DNA from: Acidobacteriota bacterium
GTDB taxonomy: Bacteria > Acidobacteriota > Vicinamibacteria > Fen-336
Length of the DNA: 64,000 nucleotides
Assembly: GCA_011526565.1 (NCBI GenBank)
Contig: WYBL01000163.1
Coordinates: 1 to 64,000, forward strand
Direction: 5' to 3'
This document shows positions 44,592 through 56,506 of this stretch, in pieces. A model generated the notes under the pieces. It had not been told where the DNA came from and did not search any database. It saw only the letters and a list, made by a program, of their open reading frames with translations. Each line of letters begins with the position of its first letter. Within the stretch, counting starts at the first letter, position 1. The translations under genes were made by a program, and so were the position numbers.

Positions 44592-45124
44592 GGCCCGACC
44601 TCACCGCGCTCGAGACGCGGCGGCTGCGGCTGCGCCGGCTCTGCGAGGACGACCACGCGTTCCTGATCGACCTGCTCAACCAGCCGTCGTTCGTGCGCTT
44701 CATCGGCGACCGCGGCGTGCGCACCGCGGAGCAGGCGAAGAGGTACGTGCGCGACGGCCCGGCGGCGAGCTACGAGCGCCACGGCTTCGGGCTGCTGTGC
44801 GTGGAACTGAAGCGCGTCGGCACGCCGATCGGCATCTGCGGACTGCTCCGGCGCGACGTTCTCGAGGACCCGGACGTCGGCTTCGCGTTCCTGCCGGACC
44901 ACTGGGGCCGCGGCTACGCGCGGGAGGCGGCGCAGGCGGTGCTGGACGCGGCGCGCGAGCGGCTCGGCCTGGAGCGGGTGGCGGCGATCACCAGCCTCGA
45001 CAACGCGGCCTCGATCCGGCTGCTCGAGGCGCTCGGCTTCGGCGAGCGCGGCCGCGTCACGCTCGCCGCGGGCGAGCCGGAGCTGCGGCTCTTCGTCCGC
45101 GAGCTCGACGCGCGCGCTGGCTAG
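44588..45124 (+). CDS. RimJ/RimL-type GNAT acetyltransferase
   Basis: A 178-residue protein. LETRRLRLRRLCEDDHAFLIDLLNQPSFVRFIGDRG is the common start of this group; GFAFLPDHWGRGYAREAAQAVLDAA carries the acetyl-CoA loop and NAASIRLLEALGFGERG the end. These enzymes acetylate alpha-amino groups or small molecules. The GTG start overlaps the upstream stop, and the last four bases (CTAG) are shared with the converging endopeptidase stop. Confidence 0.9.
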   Translation: MRPDLTALETRRLRLRRLCEDDHAFLIDLLNQPSFVRFIGDRGVRTAEQAKRYVRDGPAASYERHGFGLLCVELKRVGTPIGICGLLRRDVLEDPDVGFAFLPDHWGRGYAREAAQAVLDAARERLGLERVAAITSLDNAASIRLLEALGFGERGRVTLAAGEPELRLFVRELDARAG

Positions 45125-46248
45125 CGGGAGGGCTCCGGCGCCACGGCGTCGAGGGCGGCGGGCGCCGTCGGAGCAGCGGCCTCGGCCCGCGGCACCAGCC
45201 GCGGCGGGATCACCAGCGGCTCCGCCATCACCGGCACCCGCCGCATCGGGATGTTCAGGCTGCGGCCGGCGCGCAGGAACGAGCTGCGCATTCCGTTGGC
45301 GCGCTTGATCGCGGTGGCCGACACTCCGTAGCGGCGGGCGATCGTCGACAGCGTCTCGCCGCCGCGGATGCGGTGGCGGATCGAGGGCGGCGGCAGCACG
45401 CCCTGGGCGACGAGCTGCGCGTGGTTGAGCCGCGCGCAGTCCTGCGCGACCGGATTCCAGAAGCGCACGTGCAGGTGGTTCTGGTGGCGCCGCTCGTGCT
45501 GCAGGATCGCGTCCTGGCCGTTGCGGTGGCGGCCGACCAGCTCGTCGAGCCAGTCGGGGTCTTCGCCTTTTTCGCGGGCATGGGCGAGCAGCGCGCGGAT
45601 CAGCGTGCGGTCGAGGAAGATGCGCTCGACGTCCGTCTCCGTCACCAGCGTCTTGACCAGCGCCCAGGTGCGCGGGACGTCCAGCGTCCGGGGCGTCGCG
45701 GCGCGGAAGTCGTCCAGCTCGCCCGCCGCGTGGAACAGGCCGAGGTCGACGTCGCGCCCGCTCTGGTGCGACTTGTGGCGGTTGAGGCGTCCGCCGTCGC
45801 GGCGGCTGATGTCGCCGACCACGAGCCGCGGCGAGTCGGGGAACTGGCGCTGCACGGACTCGATGGCGATCCGCAGGTAGTCGATCGTCTCCTGCGTGCC
45901 GTACGTCTCGACGGGGTTGCGGATCGTCCAGAACGGGCCCTCGGGCATCGCCACCGGGTTGACCAGCAGCCCGGCGTCGGGCGAGCCGATCGAGAGCGAG
46001 ACGGCCGCAGCCGCCACGGGGTCGCGGGGCGCGTCGAGCTCCGGCTCGGGGCCGATCGCGTCGCCCTGCGGCAGCCCGGGCTCGACCTCGACCGCGCTCA
46101 CGGCTTCCGTGGGTGCCGTGGCAACGGGGCAACTGACGGGGACGGGCGGCGGCAGGTCGGGCCCGCTGGCCGCGACCGGCACGGCGGCCAGCCCGAGGAG
46201 GAGCGACGAGAGGCGGACGATGCGCATGAAGACGGAATTGTGGCGCAT
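45121..46248 (-). CDS. MepA-like murein endopeptidase with C-terminal LysM
   Basis: A 375-residue secreted protein. The catalytic part has NRHKSHQSGRDVDLGLF, the H-x(6)-D zinc motif of penicillin-insensitive murein endopeptidase (M74), and a later HERRHQNHLHVRFW for the last histidine. A LysM domain (HRIRGGETLSTIARRYGVSATAIKRAN) follows at about 300-345 and would hold the enzyme on peptidoglycan. It cuts D-alanyl-meso-DAP cross-links. Start at ATG 46248 or ATG 46227; both leave a signal peptide. Confidence 0.85.
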   Translation of the reverse strand: MRHNSVFMRIVRLSSLLLGLAAVPVAASGPDLPPPVPVSCPVATAPTEAVSAVEVEPGLPQGDAIGPEPELDAPRDPVAAAAVSLSIGSPDAGLLVNPVAMPEGPFWTIRNPVETYGTQETIDYLRIAIESVQRQFPDSPRLVVGDISRRDGGRLNRHKSHQSGRDVDLGLFHAAGELDDFRAATPRTLDVPRTWALVKTLVTETDVERIFLDRTLIRALLAHAREKGEDPDWLDELVGRHRNGQDAILQHERRHQNHLHVRFWNPVAQDCARLNHAQLVAQGVLPPPSIRHRIRGGETLSTIARRYGVSATAIKRANGMRSSFLRAGRSLNIPMRRVPVMAEPLVIPPRLVPRAEAAAPTAPAALDAVAPEPSR

Positions 46249-46300
46249 CGCCCGCCCGGTTTCGAGAGGGGTCCGGATTTTTCGAAGCCCCGGCTCGTCC

Positions 46301-49300
46301 CTACTTCGCCGTCTTCCTCCACTCCTCCTCGGAGAGCCGGGGCAGGCCGAGCGCGGCGAGCCCCTTCGCTTCGGCCTCGAAGCGGGCGCGCGCCGCGTCG
46401 AGTTCCGCCAGCAGCGCCTCGCGGCGGTCGAGCTGGCTCTGCGTCGGCCGGCCCTCGTTGCCGTTGACGTTGCCGTAGAGCACGCCCAGCTCCTCGCGCA
46501 GCTTCTCCTCGCCGGAGATGCCCTCGCCCTCCTGGGTGGCCACCAGCGCCACCCGCTGCGCCTCCATCGACGCGGCCAGCGCGTCGAGCTTGCGGCGCCT
46601 GGCGTCGCCCGCCTTCAGCGCCGCCGCCGCGGCTCGGGCCTGGTCGCGCACGTGGGTGATCTCGGCGACCAGGTGGGTCAGCCGCTCCACGTCGGCGAAC
46701 AGCTTCCAGACCGTCTCCTGCTGCAGCTTGCGGTCCGCCTCCGGATAGCTCACCCGCGGGTCGGGCACGAGCGTGACCTTCGACTCGTACACGTCCTTGT
46801 TGCGGATCAGCTTGACCGTGTACTCGCCTTCGGGCACGCGGGGCCCGAAGAAGGCGCCGCCCGCGAAGATGATCCCGGCGCCCGGCGCGAACTTCGGCGG
46901 GTGCGGCCGCATCGACCACTCGACGCGGTTGAGGCCGCGCCGCTTGCCGCCGGGGATCGTCGAGAGCAGCTTGCCGGCGGGGTCGTGGACCTCCACCTTG
47001 AGGTCGCCGACGATGTGGCGCTTCTTCAGGTAGTAGGTGATCCAGGCGACCTCGCCGACCGAGCGCCCGGCGTACTCGTTGTCGCCGTTCTGGTCACCGC
47101 CGGAGAGCAGCGAACCGGGGATCAGCCGCACGCCAGCTCGCGACGGCAGCAGGGCGGCGTCGGCGTTCAGCATCGCCGGGGTCAGCGCCCGCAGCGGCGT
47201 CAGGTCGTCGAGGATGTAGATGCCGCGGCCGTGGGTGCCGACGATCAGGTCGCCTTCGCGCGGGTGGATCTGCAGGTCGTGCACGGGCGTGATGGGCAGG
47301 CCGGCGTTGAACGCGGCCCACGCCTTGCCCCCGTCGAGGCTGACGAACAGGCCGGTGTCGGTGCCCAGGAACAGCAGCTCCGGGTTGACGAGGTCCTGGC
47401 GCACGACGTGGGCGAAGCCCCTCAGCTCGGGCGTGACCAGCGACGTCCACGTCTTCCCGTAGTCGGTCGTGCGGAACACCCAGGGCCGGGTGTCGCCGCG
47501 CCAGTGGCCGTCGAAGGTGGCGAACGCGGTCGCGGCGTCGTGCGGCGAGGCCTCGACCTCGGAGACCCAGGTGCCCTTCGGCACGTCCGGCACGTTGGGC
47601 GCGACGTTGGTCCAGGTCTTGCCGCCGTCGCGGGTCACCTGCAGGTTGCCGTCGTCGGTGCCGACCCAGATCACGCTCGCGTCCTTCGGCGACTCGGCGA
47701 TCGTGTAGATCGTCGTGTGGTTCTCGGCCGTCGAGTTGTCGATCGTGAGGCCACCCGACTGCTTCTGGCGCTGCTTCTTCGGGTCGTTGGTCGTCAGGTC
47801 ACCCGACAGCCGTTCCCAGCTCTCGCCGCGGTCCGTCGTGCGGAACAGCATCTGGGCGCCGAAGTAGAGCGCGCCGGTGTTGCGCGAGATGTGCATCGGC
47901 GCGTTCCAGTTGAAGCGGAACTTCGGCTCGCCCTTGCGCGGCGACGGCTTGATGTCCTTCATCTCGCCGGTGCGCTTGTCGATGCGGAACACGTTGCCGC
48001 CCTGGTACTCGGCGTAGACGACGTCTTCGTCCTTCGGGTCGACCAGCACCCAGAAGCCGTCGCCGCCCAGCAGCGAGTCCCAGTGCTTGTTGAGGATGCC
48101 GCCGCCCTTGCGGGTCGGGCCCCACCACGAGCTGTTGTCCTGCATGCCGCCGTACACGTTGTACGGGAAGGCCATGTCGTAGCTCACGTGGTAGAACTGC
48201 GACAGCGGCAGGGTGCCGACGAACAGCCAGCGGTTGCCGCGGTTCCAGGTGTGGTACAGCCCGCCGTCGGTGCCGATCAGCAGCGTCTCCGGGTTCGAGG
48301 GGTGGACCCAGATCGCGTGCACGTCGGGGTGGTAGCTGCCGCCCAGCGAGGTCCAGGTCTTCCCCGCGTCGTCCGTCACCGCCATCAGCGTGCCGCCCTT
48401 GTAGACGCGGTCGAGGTGCTTCGGGTCGGCGACCAGGTGCGAGAAGTAGAAGGGCCGATTGCCGGTGACGGCCGCCTGCGACTGCAGCGTCCAGCTCTCG
48501 CCGAGGTCGTCCGAGCGGTAGAAGCCCGAGGTCCTGGCCTCGACCGTCGCGTAGACGACCGCGGGGCGCACGGGCGAGACCGCGATCGCGATGCGGCCGA
48601 GGTCGCCCTCGGGCAGGCCCTTCGTGATCTCGCGCCAGGTCGAGCCGCCGTCGGTCGACTTGTAGAGGCCGCTCTTCGGCCCGCCGGAGGTGAAGAAGTC
48701 CGCGCTGCGGCGGAACTGCCACATCGCCGCGTAGACGATGCGGCCGTCCTGGGGGTCGACCGCGAGGTCCGCGCAGCCGGTGTCGTCCGCGACCGACAGC
48801 GTCTTCTCCCAGGTCTTGCCGCCGTCCTTCGTGCGGTACACGCCGCGGTCCGGGTGGTCGTCGAAGAGGTGGCCGAGCGCACAGACGAAGACCGTGTCCG
48901 ACGACTGCGGCGAGACCTCGATCTTCGCGATGCGCTCGGTGTGCTCGAGGCCGACGCGGGTCCAGTTGTCGCCGCCGTCGGTCGACTTGTAGACGCCGTC
49001 GCCTCCGGACACCGAGTTGCGCACCCATGGCTCGCCGGTGCCGATCCAGACCGTCTTCGGCTCCTTCGGGTCGACGCGCAGCGCGCCGATCGCCATCGCG
49101 TGCCTGTCCGAGACGGGCTTGAACGTCAACCCGCCGTCGACCGACTTGAACACGCCGCCGGCGGCCGAGCCCACGTAGACGGTGAGCTTGTCGCCCGGCA
49201 CGACGTCGAGCGAGGAGATGCGGCCGCTCATCGCGGCGGGGCCGATCGGCCGCGCCTCGAGGCCGCCGAAGAGGTCGGCGTCGACCTTGACGTCCTGCGC

Positions 49301-49363
49301 CCCGGCCGCGAGGGCCGAGGCGCAGGCGAGAGCAGCGGCGAGCAGCGTCGGGCGCGCGCTCAT
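46301..49363 (-). CDS. Large secreted Asp-box (BNR/VPS10-like) beta-propeller protein
   Basis: A 1020-residue protein with a signal peptide (MSARPTLLAAALACASALAAG). About ten Asp-box motifs (S-x-D-G-G-x-T-W type, for example STDGGDNW, TKDGGKTWE, TTDRGESWE, TRDGGKTW) are spread through the first 700 residues. This is the 7- to 10-bladed propeller layout of sortilin/VPS10 or photosystem-assembly-like proteins. The C-terminal 250 residues include a helical, coiled-coil-like stretch. No sialidase active site is seen. It lies 7 nt after the LolA-like gene and is likely co-transcribed with it. Confidence 0.88.
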   Translation of the reverse strand: MSARPTLLAAALACASALAAGAQDVKVDADLFGGLEARPIGPAAMSGRISSLDVVPGDKLTVYVGSAAGGVFKSVDGGLTFKPVSDRHAMAIGALRVDPKEPKTVWIGTGEPWVRNSVSGGDGVYKSTDGGDNWTRVGLEHTERIAKIEVSPQSSDTVFVCALGHLFDDHPDRGVYRTKDGGKTWEKTLSVADDTGCADLAVDPQDGRIVYAAMWQFRRSADFFTSGGPKSGLYKSTDGGSTWREITKGLPEGDLGRIAIAVSPVRPAVVYATVEARTSGFYRSDDLGESWTLQSQAAVTGNRPFYFSHLVADPKHLDRVYKGGTLMAVTDDAGKTWTSLGGSYHPDVHAIWVHPSNPETLLIGTDGGLYHTWNRGNRWLFVGTLPLSQFYHVSYDMAFPYNVYGGMQDNSSWWGPTRKGGGILNKHWDSLLGGDGFWVLVDPKDEDVVYAEYQGGNVFRIDKRTGEMKDIKPSPRKGEPKFRFNWNAPMHISRNTGALYFGAQMLFRTTDRGESWERLSGDLTTNDPKKQRQKQSGGLTIDNSTAENHTTIYTIAESPKDASVIWVGTDDGNLQVTRDGGKTWTNVAPNVPDVPKGTWVSEVEASPHDAATAFATFDGHWRGDTRPWVFRTTDYGKTWTSLVTPELRGFAHVVRQDLVNPELLFLGTDTGLFVSLDGGKAWAAFNAGLPITPVHDLQIHPREGDLIVGTHGRGIYILDDLTPLRALTPAMLNADAALLPSRAGVRLIPGSLLSGGDQNGDNEYAGRSVGEVAWITYYLKKRHIVGDLKVEVHDPAGKLLSTIPGGKRRGLNRVEWSMRPHPPKFAPGAGIIFAGGAFFGPRVPEGEYTVKLIRNKDVYESKVTLVPDPRVSYPEADRKLQQETVWKLFADVERLTHLVAEITHVRDQARAAAAALKAGDARRRKLDALAASMEAQRVALVATQEGEGISGEEKLREELGVLYGNVNGNEGRPTQSQLDRREALLAELDAARARFEAEAKGLAALGLPRLSEEEWRKTAK

Positions 49364-49370
49364 CGCGGGC

Positions 49371-50123
49371 CTACTTCGCCGCCGGGGCCGGCGCGTCCTT
49401 CTTGGCGGGCATCGCGAAGCGGGCGTCGTCGATGTCCACGTCGAGCTCGATCTTGTCGATCGTGATCTTCTGCCGCATCGGGCTTCCCTTCGGCCCGCCC
49501 TCGAACGCGTGCGGCATCACCAGGCCACCGACCTCCTTGTAGTCCGAGATCGTCTGCTCCGTCTCCATCTCCGTGCCGCGGATCTTGCGCTTGCCCTCGC
49601 CGCGGATCTCCAGGTAGGCGTCGGCATCGAGGAACACGTACCGCACGTCGCCGCCCTTCATCGTGATCTTCAGCTTCCAGGCGTCGGTGCCTTCGACCTT
49701 CTCCTTGCCGACCAGCTCGACCGCGTGGCCCTTGGCCTTCCAGTCGACCAGCGGGCCGTCGATGTCGGCCTGCTCCTCGGCGTCCTTGATGTCGTCGGGC
49801 GACATCGGCTCGGGGTTGGGGTTGCCCTGGAACGGCATGATCTGCCAGCCGCCCTTGCCGTCGAAGGCCTGGCTGCCGGTCATGCCCTGGATCGTGAAGT
49901 CCATCCGCATCTTGGTGGGGCGCTTGAACTCCATCACCACCGGCGCCTCGAGGCCGGGGCCCACCGTCATCCGCCCGGTCAGGCGCACGGTCTTGACGGC
50001 CTTGATCTTGTCCGCGCCGCCGCGGGCCTCGAGATTCTTCGCGAGGATCTCGTCGAGGGTCTGGGCGGAGGCGGGGGCGAGCAGCGCGGCGCCGGCGAGG
50101 GCCAGCAGGGCCTTGCGAAGCAT
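49371..50123 (-). CDS. Secreted LolA/LppX-like outer-membrane-type protein
   Basis: A 250-residue protein. Signal peptide MLRKALLALAGAALLAPASA, then LDEILAKNLEARGGADKIKAVKTVRLTGRM, the start typical of LolA-like half-barrel proteins that bind lipid or lipoprotein moieties. The ATG at 50123 has GAAGGAGA at good spacing; the frame open to 50171 lacks support. First gene of a unit with the Asp-box protein. Confidence 0.75.
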   Translation of the reverse strand: MLRKALLALAGAALLAPASAQTLDEILAKNLEARGGADKIKAVKTVRLTGRMTVGPGLEAPVVMEFKRPTKMRMDFTIQGMTGSQAFDGKGGWQIMPFQGNPNPEPMSPDDIKDAEEQADIDGPLVDWKAKGHAVELVGKEKVEGTDAWKLKITMKGGDVRYVFLDADAYLEIRGEGKRKIRGTEMETEQTISDYKEVGGLVMPHAFEGGPKGSPMRQKITIDKIELDVDIDDARFAMPAKKDAPAPAAK

Positions 50124-50242
50124 GGACGGTTCTCCTTCTCTTCTGGGAGCGACGTGGGAAGCGGGCGGCACAGGGGATGACCCGCCGGAAGATACGACGA
50201 ATCCGCCGTAAAGTTGCGTGCGAACGCGGAATCGCCCCCTTC

Positions 50243-51757
50243 ATGCGCCCTCCCCTGCCCGCGGCGGACACGCTCGTCGAGGCGCTTCACGCGCGCAGCC
50301 TGGACACGCCGGAGCGGCTGGCCTTCGCCGTGGACGGTGCGGCGCTCTCCTTCGGCGCGCTCGCCGCGGACGCGCGCCGCGGCGCCGCGGGCCTCGCTGC
50401 CCGCGGCCTCGCTCCCGGCGACCTCTGCGCGCTGGCGCTGCCGACGGGCCTCGATTTCCTGCGCACGCTGTTCGCGGCGCAGTGGCTCGGCGCCGTGCCG
50501 GTCGCCCTCAACCCGGGCCTGCCCCCGGCGCTGACGGCCGCGCGCGCGCGGCACCTGGGCGCCCGCTGCGTGGTCGCGGACTCCGCGGGCGCCGCGGCCC
50601 TGGCGGCGCAGGGCGTGGCGGCCCTGGAAGCGGGCTCGCTGGCAGGCTCCGCCGCCGGGCCTCCGCGCCCCGGGCCCGCCGCCTACGTGCAGCTCACCTC
50701 CGGCACGACGGGCGAGCCGCGCGGCGCGGTGGTCGGCCAGGCCGCGCTGATGGCGTCGCTGCGCGTCAGCCACGAGTGGCTGGAACTGACCGACGCCGAC
50801 GTGTTCGCGGGCTGGGTGCCACTGCACCACGACCTCGGCCTGGTGCGCTTCGCATTCCAGCCGGTGCTGTCGGGCCGGCCCGTCCACCTGGTCGCGCCGT
50901 CGCTCGCCCGCCTGCGCCAGTGGCTCGAGTGCGCGAGCGCCGTCGCCGCCACGATCACCGCCGCCCCCGACTTCGTCTACCGCCTCGCGGCGCGCGTCGT
51001 GGACCCGGCGGGCCTCGACCTGTCGCGGCTGCGGATCGCGACCAGCGGCGGCGAGCCCGTGCGCGCCAGCACGATCGCGGCCTTCGAATCGCGCTTCGGG
51101 CTGCCGGGGCGGGTGCGGCCCGCGTACGGCCTTGCGGAGGCGACGCTCGGCGTCGCGGCCGTGCGTCCCGGCGAGCCGCTCGGGCTCGACGAGGCGGGCC
51201 GCGTGAGCTGTGGCCGGGCCCTGCCGGGCACGACGCTGCGGATCGTGGACGAGGCCGGTCGCGACTGCGCACCGGGCCTCGCCGGCGAGATCCGGGTCCG
51301 CGGCGCGACGCTGTTCGACGGCTACCTCGGGGCACCTGAGGCGACGGCCGAGGCGCTGCGCGACGGCTGGCTGCACACGGGCGACGTCGGCGCGCTCTCC
51401 CCCTCCGGCGAGCTGTTCGTGCACGGGCGCCGCCGCGCGCTGATCAAGCGCGCCGGCGCGCTGATCGCCCCCGGCGAGGTCGAGGAGGCCGTGGACGCCG
51501 TCGCGGGCGTGCGGCTCTCGGCGGCGGTGGGCGTGCCGATGGGCGACGCGGAGGACCTGTGCGTCGTGGCGGAAGTCGTCGCGCCCGCGCGAGCGGGCCT
51601 CGAGCGCGCGATCGCCGAGGCCGTGACGGCGCGCCTCGGCTTCGCGCCGGCCCGCGTGCTGCTGGTGCCGCCGCGCACGATCCCGCGCACGGCGAACGGC
51701 AAGCTGCGCCACGCCGAACTGGCGGCGGCGGTCGCGGCCGGCACCTTCGCGTCCTGA
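50243..51757 (+). CDS. Fatty-acyl-AMP ligase-like adenylate-forming enzyme
   Basis: A 504-residue ANL enzyme. The P-loop-like motif is LTSGTTGEPRG, then PLHHDLGL, YGLAEATL, D in HTGDVG and the late catalytic lysine in RTANGKLRH. PLHHDLGL and the YGLAEATL form are typical of fatty-acyl-AMP ligases, which load fatty acids on acyl carrier proteins. An ACP gene lies 759 nt away on the other strand. The N-terminal extension to 50177 is not needed. Its stop abuts the converging stop at TGATCA. Confidence 0.87.
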   Translation: MRPPLPAADTLVEALHARSLDTPERLAFAVDGAALSFGALAADARRGAAGLAARGLAPGDLCALALPTGLDFLRTLFAAQWLGAVPVALNPGLPPALTAARARHLGARCVVADSAGAAALAAQGVAALEAGSLAGSAAGPPRPGPAAYVQLTSGTTGEPRGAVVGQAALMASLRVSHEWLELTDADVFAGWVPLHHDLGLVRFAFQPVLSGRPVHLVAPSLARLRQWLECASAVAATITAAPDFVYRLAARVVDPAGLDLSRLRIATSGGEPVRASTIAAFESRFGLPGRVRPAYGLAEATLGVAAVRPGEPLGLDEAGRVSCGRALPGTTLRIVDEAGRDCAPGLAGEIRVRGATLFDGYLGAPEATAEALRDGWLHTGDVGALSPSGELFVHGRRRALIKRAGALIAPGEVEEAVDAVAGVRLSAAVGVPMGDAEDLCVVAEVVAPARAGLERAIAEAVTARLGFAPARVLLVPPRTIPRTANGKLRHAELAAAVAAGTFAS

Positions 51758-52519
51758 TCAGCCGGCCCGCAACGGGCGCGAGCGAAGCAACCGGTTCCGC
51801 AGCGGGTGCAGGAGCTGCCCCGGATGGCGCCGGACCAGGCTCTCCAGCCACGCCGCGGCGGCCGCCGCCAGTGCCCGCTCGAGTTCCTCCCCGGTGGCGC
51901 CGGCGGGCGCCACGAGCGGCGGATCGACCACGATCTCGAGTTCGTCTCCGCGGGCCAGCCCCACGACCGGCACGACCGGCGCTCCGGTCAGGCGCGAGAG
52001 GGCGAACGCGCCGCGGGCCAGGCCCAGCCGGCGGCCGAGGCAGGGCACGCGGAGCCGCGGCCGCCCCGGTCCGTCGGCGGCCAGGATCACGCTGCCCCCG
52101 TGGCGCAGGTGCGCGATCGAGGTGGCCAGGGCCCGCGCCCGCTCGCCGACCCCCTCGCCGACGAATTCCTCGCGCAGGGCCAGCGGGCCGGGGGCCGGCC
52201 GATGGCGCAGCGCCAGCAGGTCGGTCCCCAGCGCGAGAAGGCCCGGCGCGAGCTGCCGGACCAGGCCGAAGTGCCACGTGATCAGCACCATCGGTTGGCG
52301 GGCCGCCGCGCGAGCCGAGAACCCTCCTTCGTCGCGCAGCCGCACGCGACCTTCCGAGACCTCTCCCCGGCGACGCCGCTCGGCGAAGGCGCGCTGGAGA
52401 TCCGGGAGGCTCGCGGCCACCGCCAGCGCCGCGCGGAGCGCCTCGTCCTCCAGCTCGGGCAGCAGCGCGCGCAGCTCCTGCTCTGTCGGCGGCGGTTGGG
52501 GCCTGGCCGCCGTCCTCAT
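51758..52519 (-). CDS. LpxL/HtrB-like lysophospholipid acyltransferase-family protein
   Basis: A 253-residue protein. VLITWHFG is the histidine block of LpxL-type acyltransferases, and AADGPGRPRLRVPCLGR with GAFALSRLTGAPVVPVV follow in the expected order. LpxL enzymes have an H-x4-D/E motif; here the sixth position is arginine (HFGLVR), so the catalytic acid may be missing or displaced. No membrane anchor is obvious. The ATG at 52519 overlaps the ACP stop (ATGA), which suggests it works with that carrier protein. Confidence 0.78.
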   Translation of the reverse strand: MRTAARPQPPPTEQELRALLPELEDEALRAALAVAASLPDLQRAFAERRRRGEVSEGRVRLRDEGGFSARAAARQPMVLITWHFGLVRQLAPGLLALGTDLLALRHRPAPGPLALREEFVGEGVGERARALATSIAHLRHGGSVILAADGPGRPRLRVPCLGRRLGLARGAFALSRLTGAPVVPVVGLARGDELEIVVDPPLVAPAGATGEELERALAAAAAAWLESLVRRHPGQLLHPLRNRLLRSRPLRAG

Positions 52520-52773
52520 CGGCGGGCGCGGGCGACCGCCGCCGCCAGGGACTCGATCGTGAGGGCCGGGTCGGCGAGCCACTCGGGGTCGAGCGGGGCG
52601 CCCACGAGGCGCTCGACGTCGAGCAGCAGCTCGACGAGCCTGACGGAGTCGAAGCCGAGCCCCCTCGCGCCGAGCGGCACGCGGTCGTCCGCCTCGGTCA
52701 GCGCGACGGCCGAGCGAAGCGCGACCAGCCGCCGGATCGTGTCCCGGACCTCGTCGCCCACTACGGCCGTCAT
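52516..52773 (-). CDS. Acyl carrier protein
   Basis: An 85-residue protein. LGFDSVRLVELLLDVE contains the D-S phosphopantetheine site followed by helix 2 (residues about 40-56). DPALTIESLAAAVA is the last helix. It carries acyl groups for the neighbouring ligase or acyltransferase, rather than for bulk fatty acid synthesis, since no fab genes are present. Overlaps at both ends (ATGA) with its neighbours. Confidence 0.88.
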   Translation of the reverse strand: MTAVVGDEVRDTIRRLVALRSAVALTEADDRVPLGARGLGFDSVRLVELLLDVERLVGAPLDPEWLADPALTIESLAAAVARARR

Positions 52774-53489
52774 CGCGACTGCCCTTCCTGGGCGTGCAGG
52801 ATCATCAGCTTCTGCCAGATCGTGCGCGACAGGCCGGAGGTGAGCTGCTCGACCTCGTTGACCGCCGCCAGCGCCACGTCGTCGTCGAAGCGCTGCACGT
52901 AGAGCGCGGCGACCTTGCCCACCAGCGACAGCATCTCCGAGCAGTAGTCGAGGTAGCGACCCAGCTCGAAGCGGGACATCACCCGCGGCGGCAGCAGGCC
53001 GCTCTCCTGGCCTCGGCCGAGCAGCCACTCCGGGTCCTTTGTGAGCTGGTGCATGTCGATCACGTGGGCGATCGACCGCATCTCGCGGATCGCCTCCAGC
53101 GCGCGGCCGCGCTTGATCCGGGTCTCGATCGTGAGCAGGAAGAAGCAGGCGGCGCCGATCAGCACCACGTCGTTGATGCCCGACTCCAGCACCTGCACGA
53201 ACTCGACGACGTGGACGCGCTCGCTCGGCCAGGGCAGCGAGGCGACGGTGATCAGCAGGCCGGCGGCGATCAGCGTCAGCAGCGCGGCGACCAGGGCGCG
53301 CAGCGGCAGGATCGGCCGCGCGATCCAGGCGGAGCGCTCGCGGGCCTTCTCGGCGATGCGGTCGAGCTCGCCCGCGACCCGGGCCAGCCCCGAGTTCGGG
53401 AACCGGTGCTCGACGCGGCGCCGCAGCAGGTCGATGGTCGCGGCGATCCGCTCGGGGTCCAGGCTGTGGTACGCCGCCGCACCTCCCAT
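52770..53489 (-). CDS. Membrane protein of the ACP/acyltransferase locus
   Basis: A 239-residue protein with two membrane helices at about 63-83 and 105-125 and a C-terminal helical cytoplasmic part. No known domain recognised. The ATG at 53489 has GGAGGGGG just upstream, better than the ATG at 53528. TACAAT at 53513-53508 (minus) may be its -10 box. ATGA overlap with the acp gene makes it the first gene of the run. Confidence 0.68.
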   Translation of the reverse strand: MGGAAAYHSLDPERIAATIDLLRRRVEHRFPNSGLARVAGELDRIAEKARERSAWIARPILPLRALVAALLTLIAAGLLITVASLPWPSERVHVVEFVQVLESGINDVVLIGAACFFLLTIETRIKRGRALEAIREMRSIAHVIDMHQLTKDPEWLLGRGQESGLLPPRVMSRFELGRYLDYCSEMLSLVGKVAALYVQRFDDDVALAAVNEVEQLTSGLSRTIWQKLMILHAQEGQSR

Positions 53490-53525
53490 GCCCCCTCCGC
53501 GCAGCGGATTGTAGTGCGCAAGCGG

Positions 53526-53565
53526 CACGGGGCGCCCGTGCCGGCTGCGGCACGGACGCCCCGTG
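53526..53565 (-). terminator. Long GC-rich hairpin after the M16 gene
   Basis: Arms 53526-53543 and 53548-53565 pair over 18 positions around a GCTG loop. The one non-Watson-Crick position is C-A in the plus-strand RNA but a G-U wobble in the minus-strand RNA, so the minus transcript pairs fully. It lies 24 nt past the stop of the M16 gene. No U-tract follows. Confidence 0.55.
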
Positions 53566-53589
53566 GGACGCCGACGTCGGGTGGCGGAG

Positions 53590-56418
<2,829 letters not shown>

Positions 56419-56500
56419 GTGGACTCCAGTCGGTGAGGCCCGGGGCGGATCGCCCGGGACGGCGGGATGGCAACGGGCCCGCTCCAGCGGGCGAATCGTC

Positions 56501-56506
56501 ATTGTA
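56501..56506 (-). promoter_or_regulatory. -10-like box TACAAT upstream of the M16 gene
   Basis: On the minus strand TACAAT lies 82 nt before the ATG at 56418, giving a long leader of about 75 nt, unlike the leaderless candidates. No good -35 box is seen. Confidence 0.35.
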
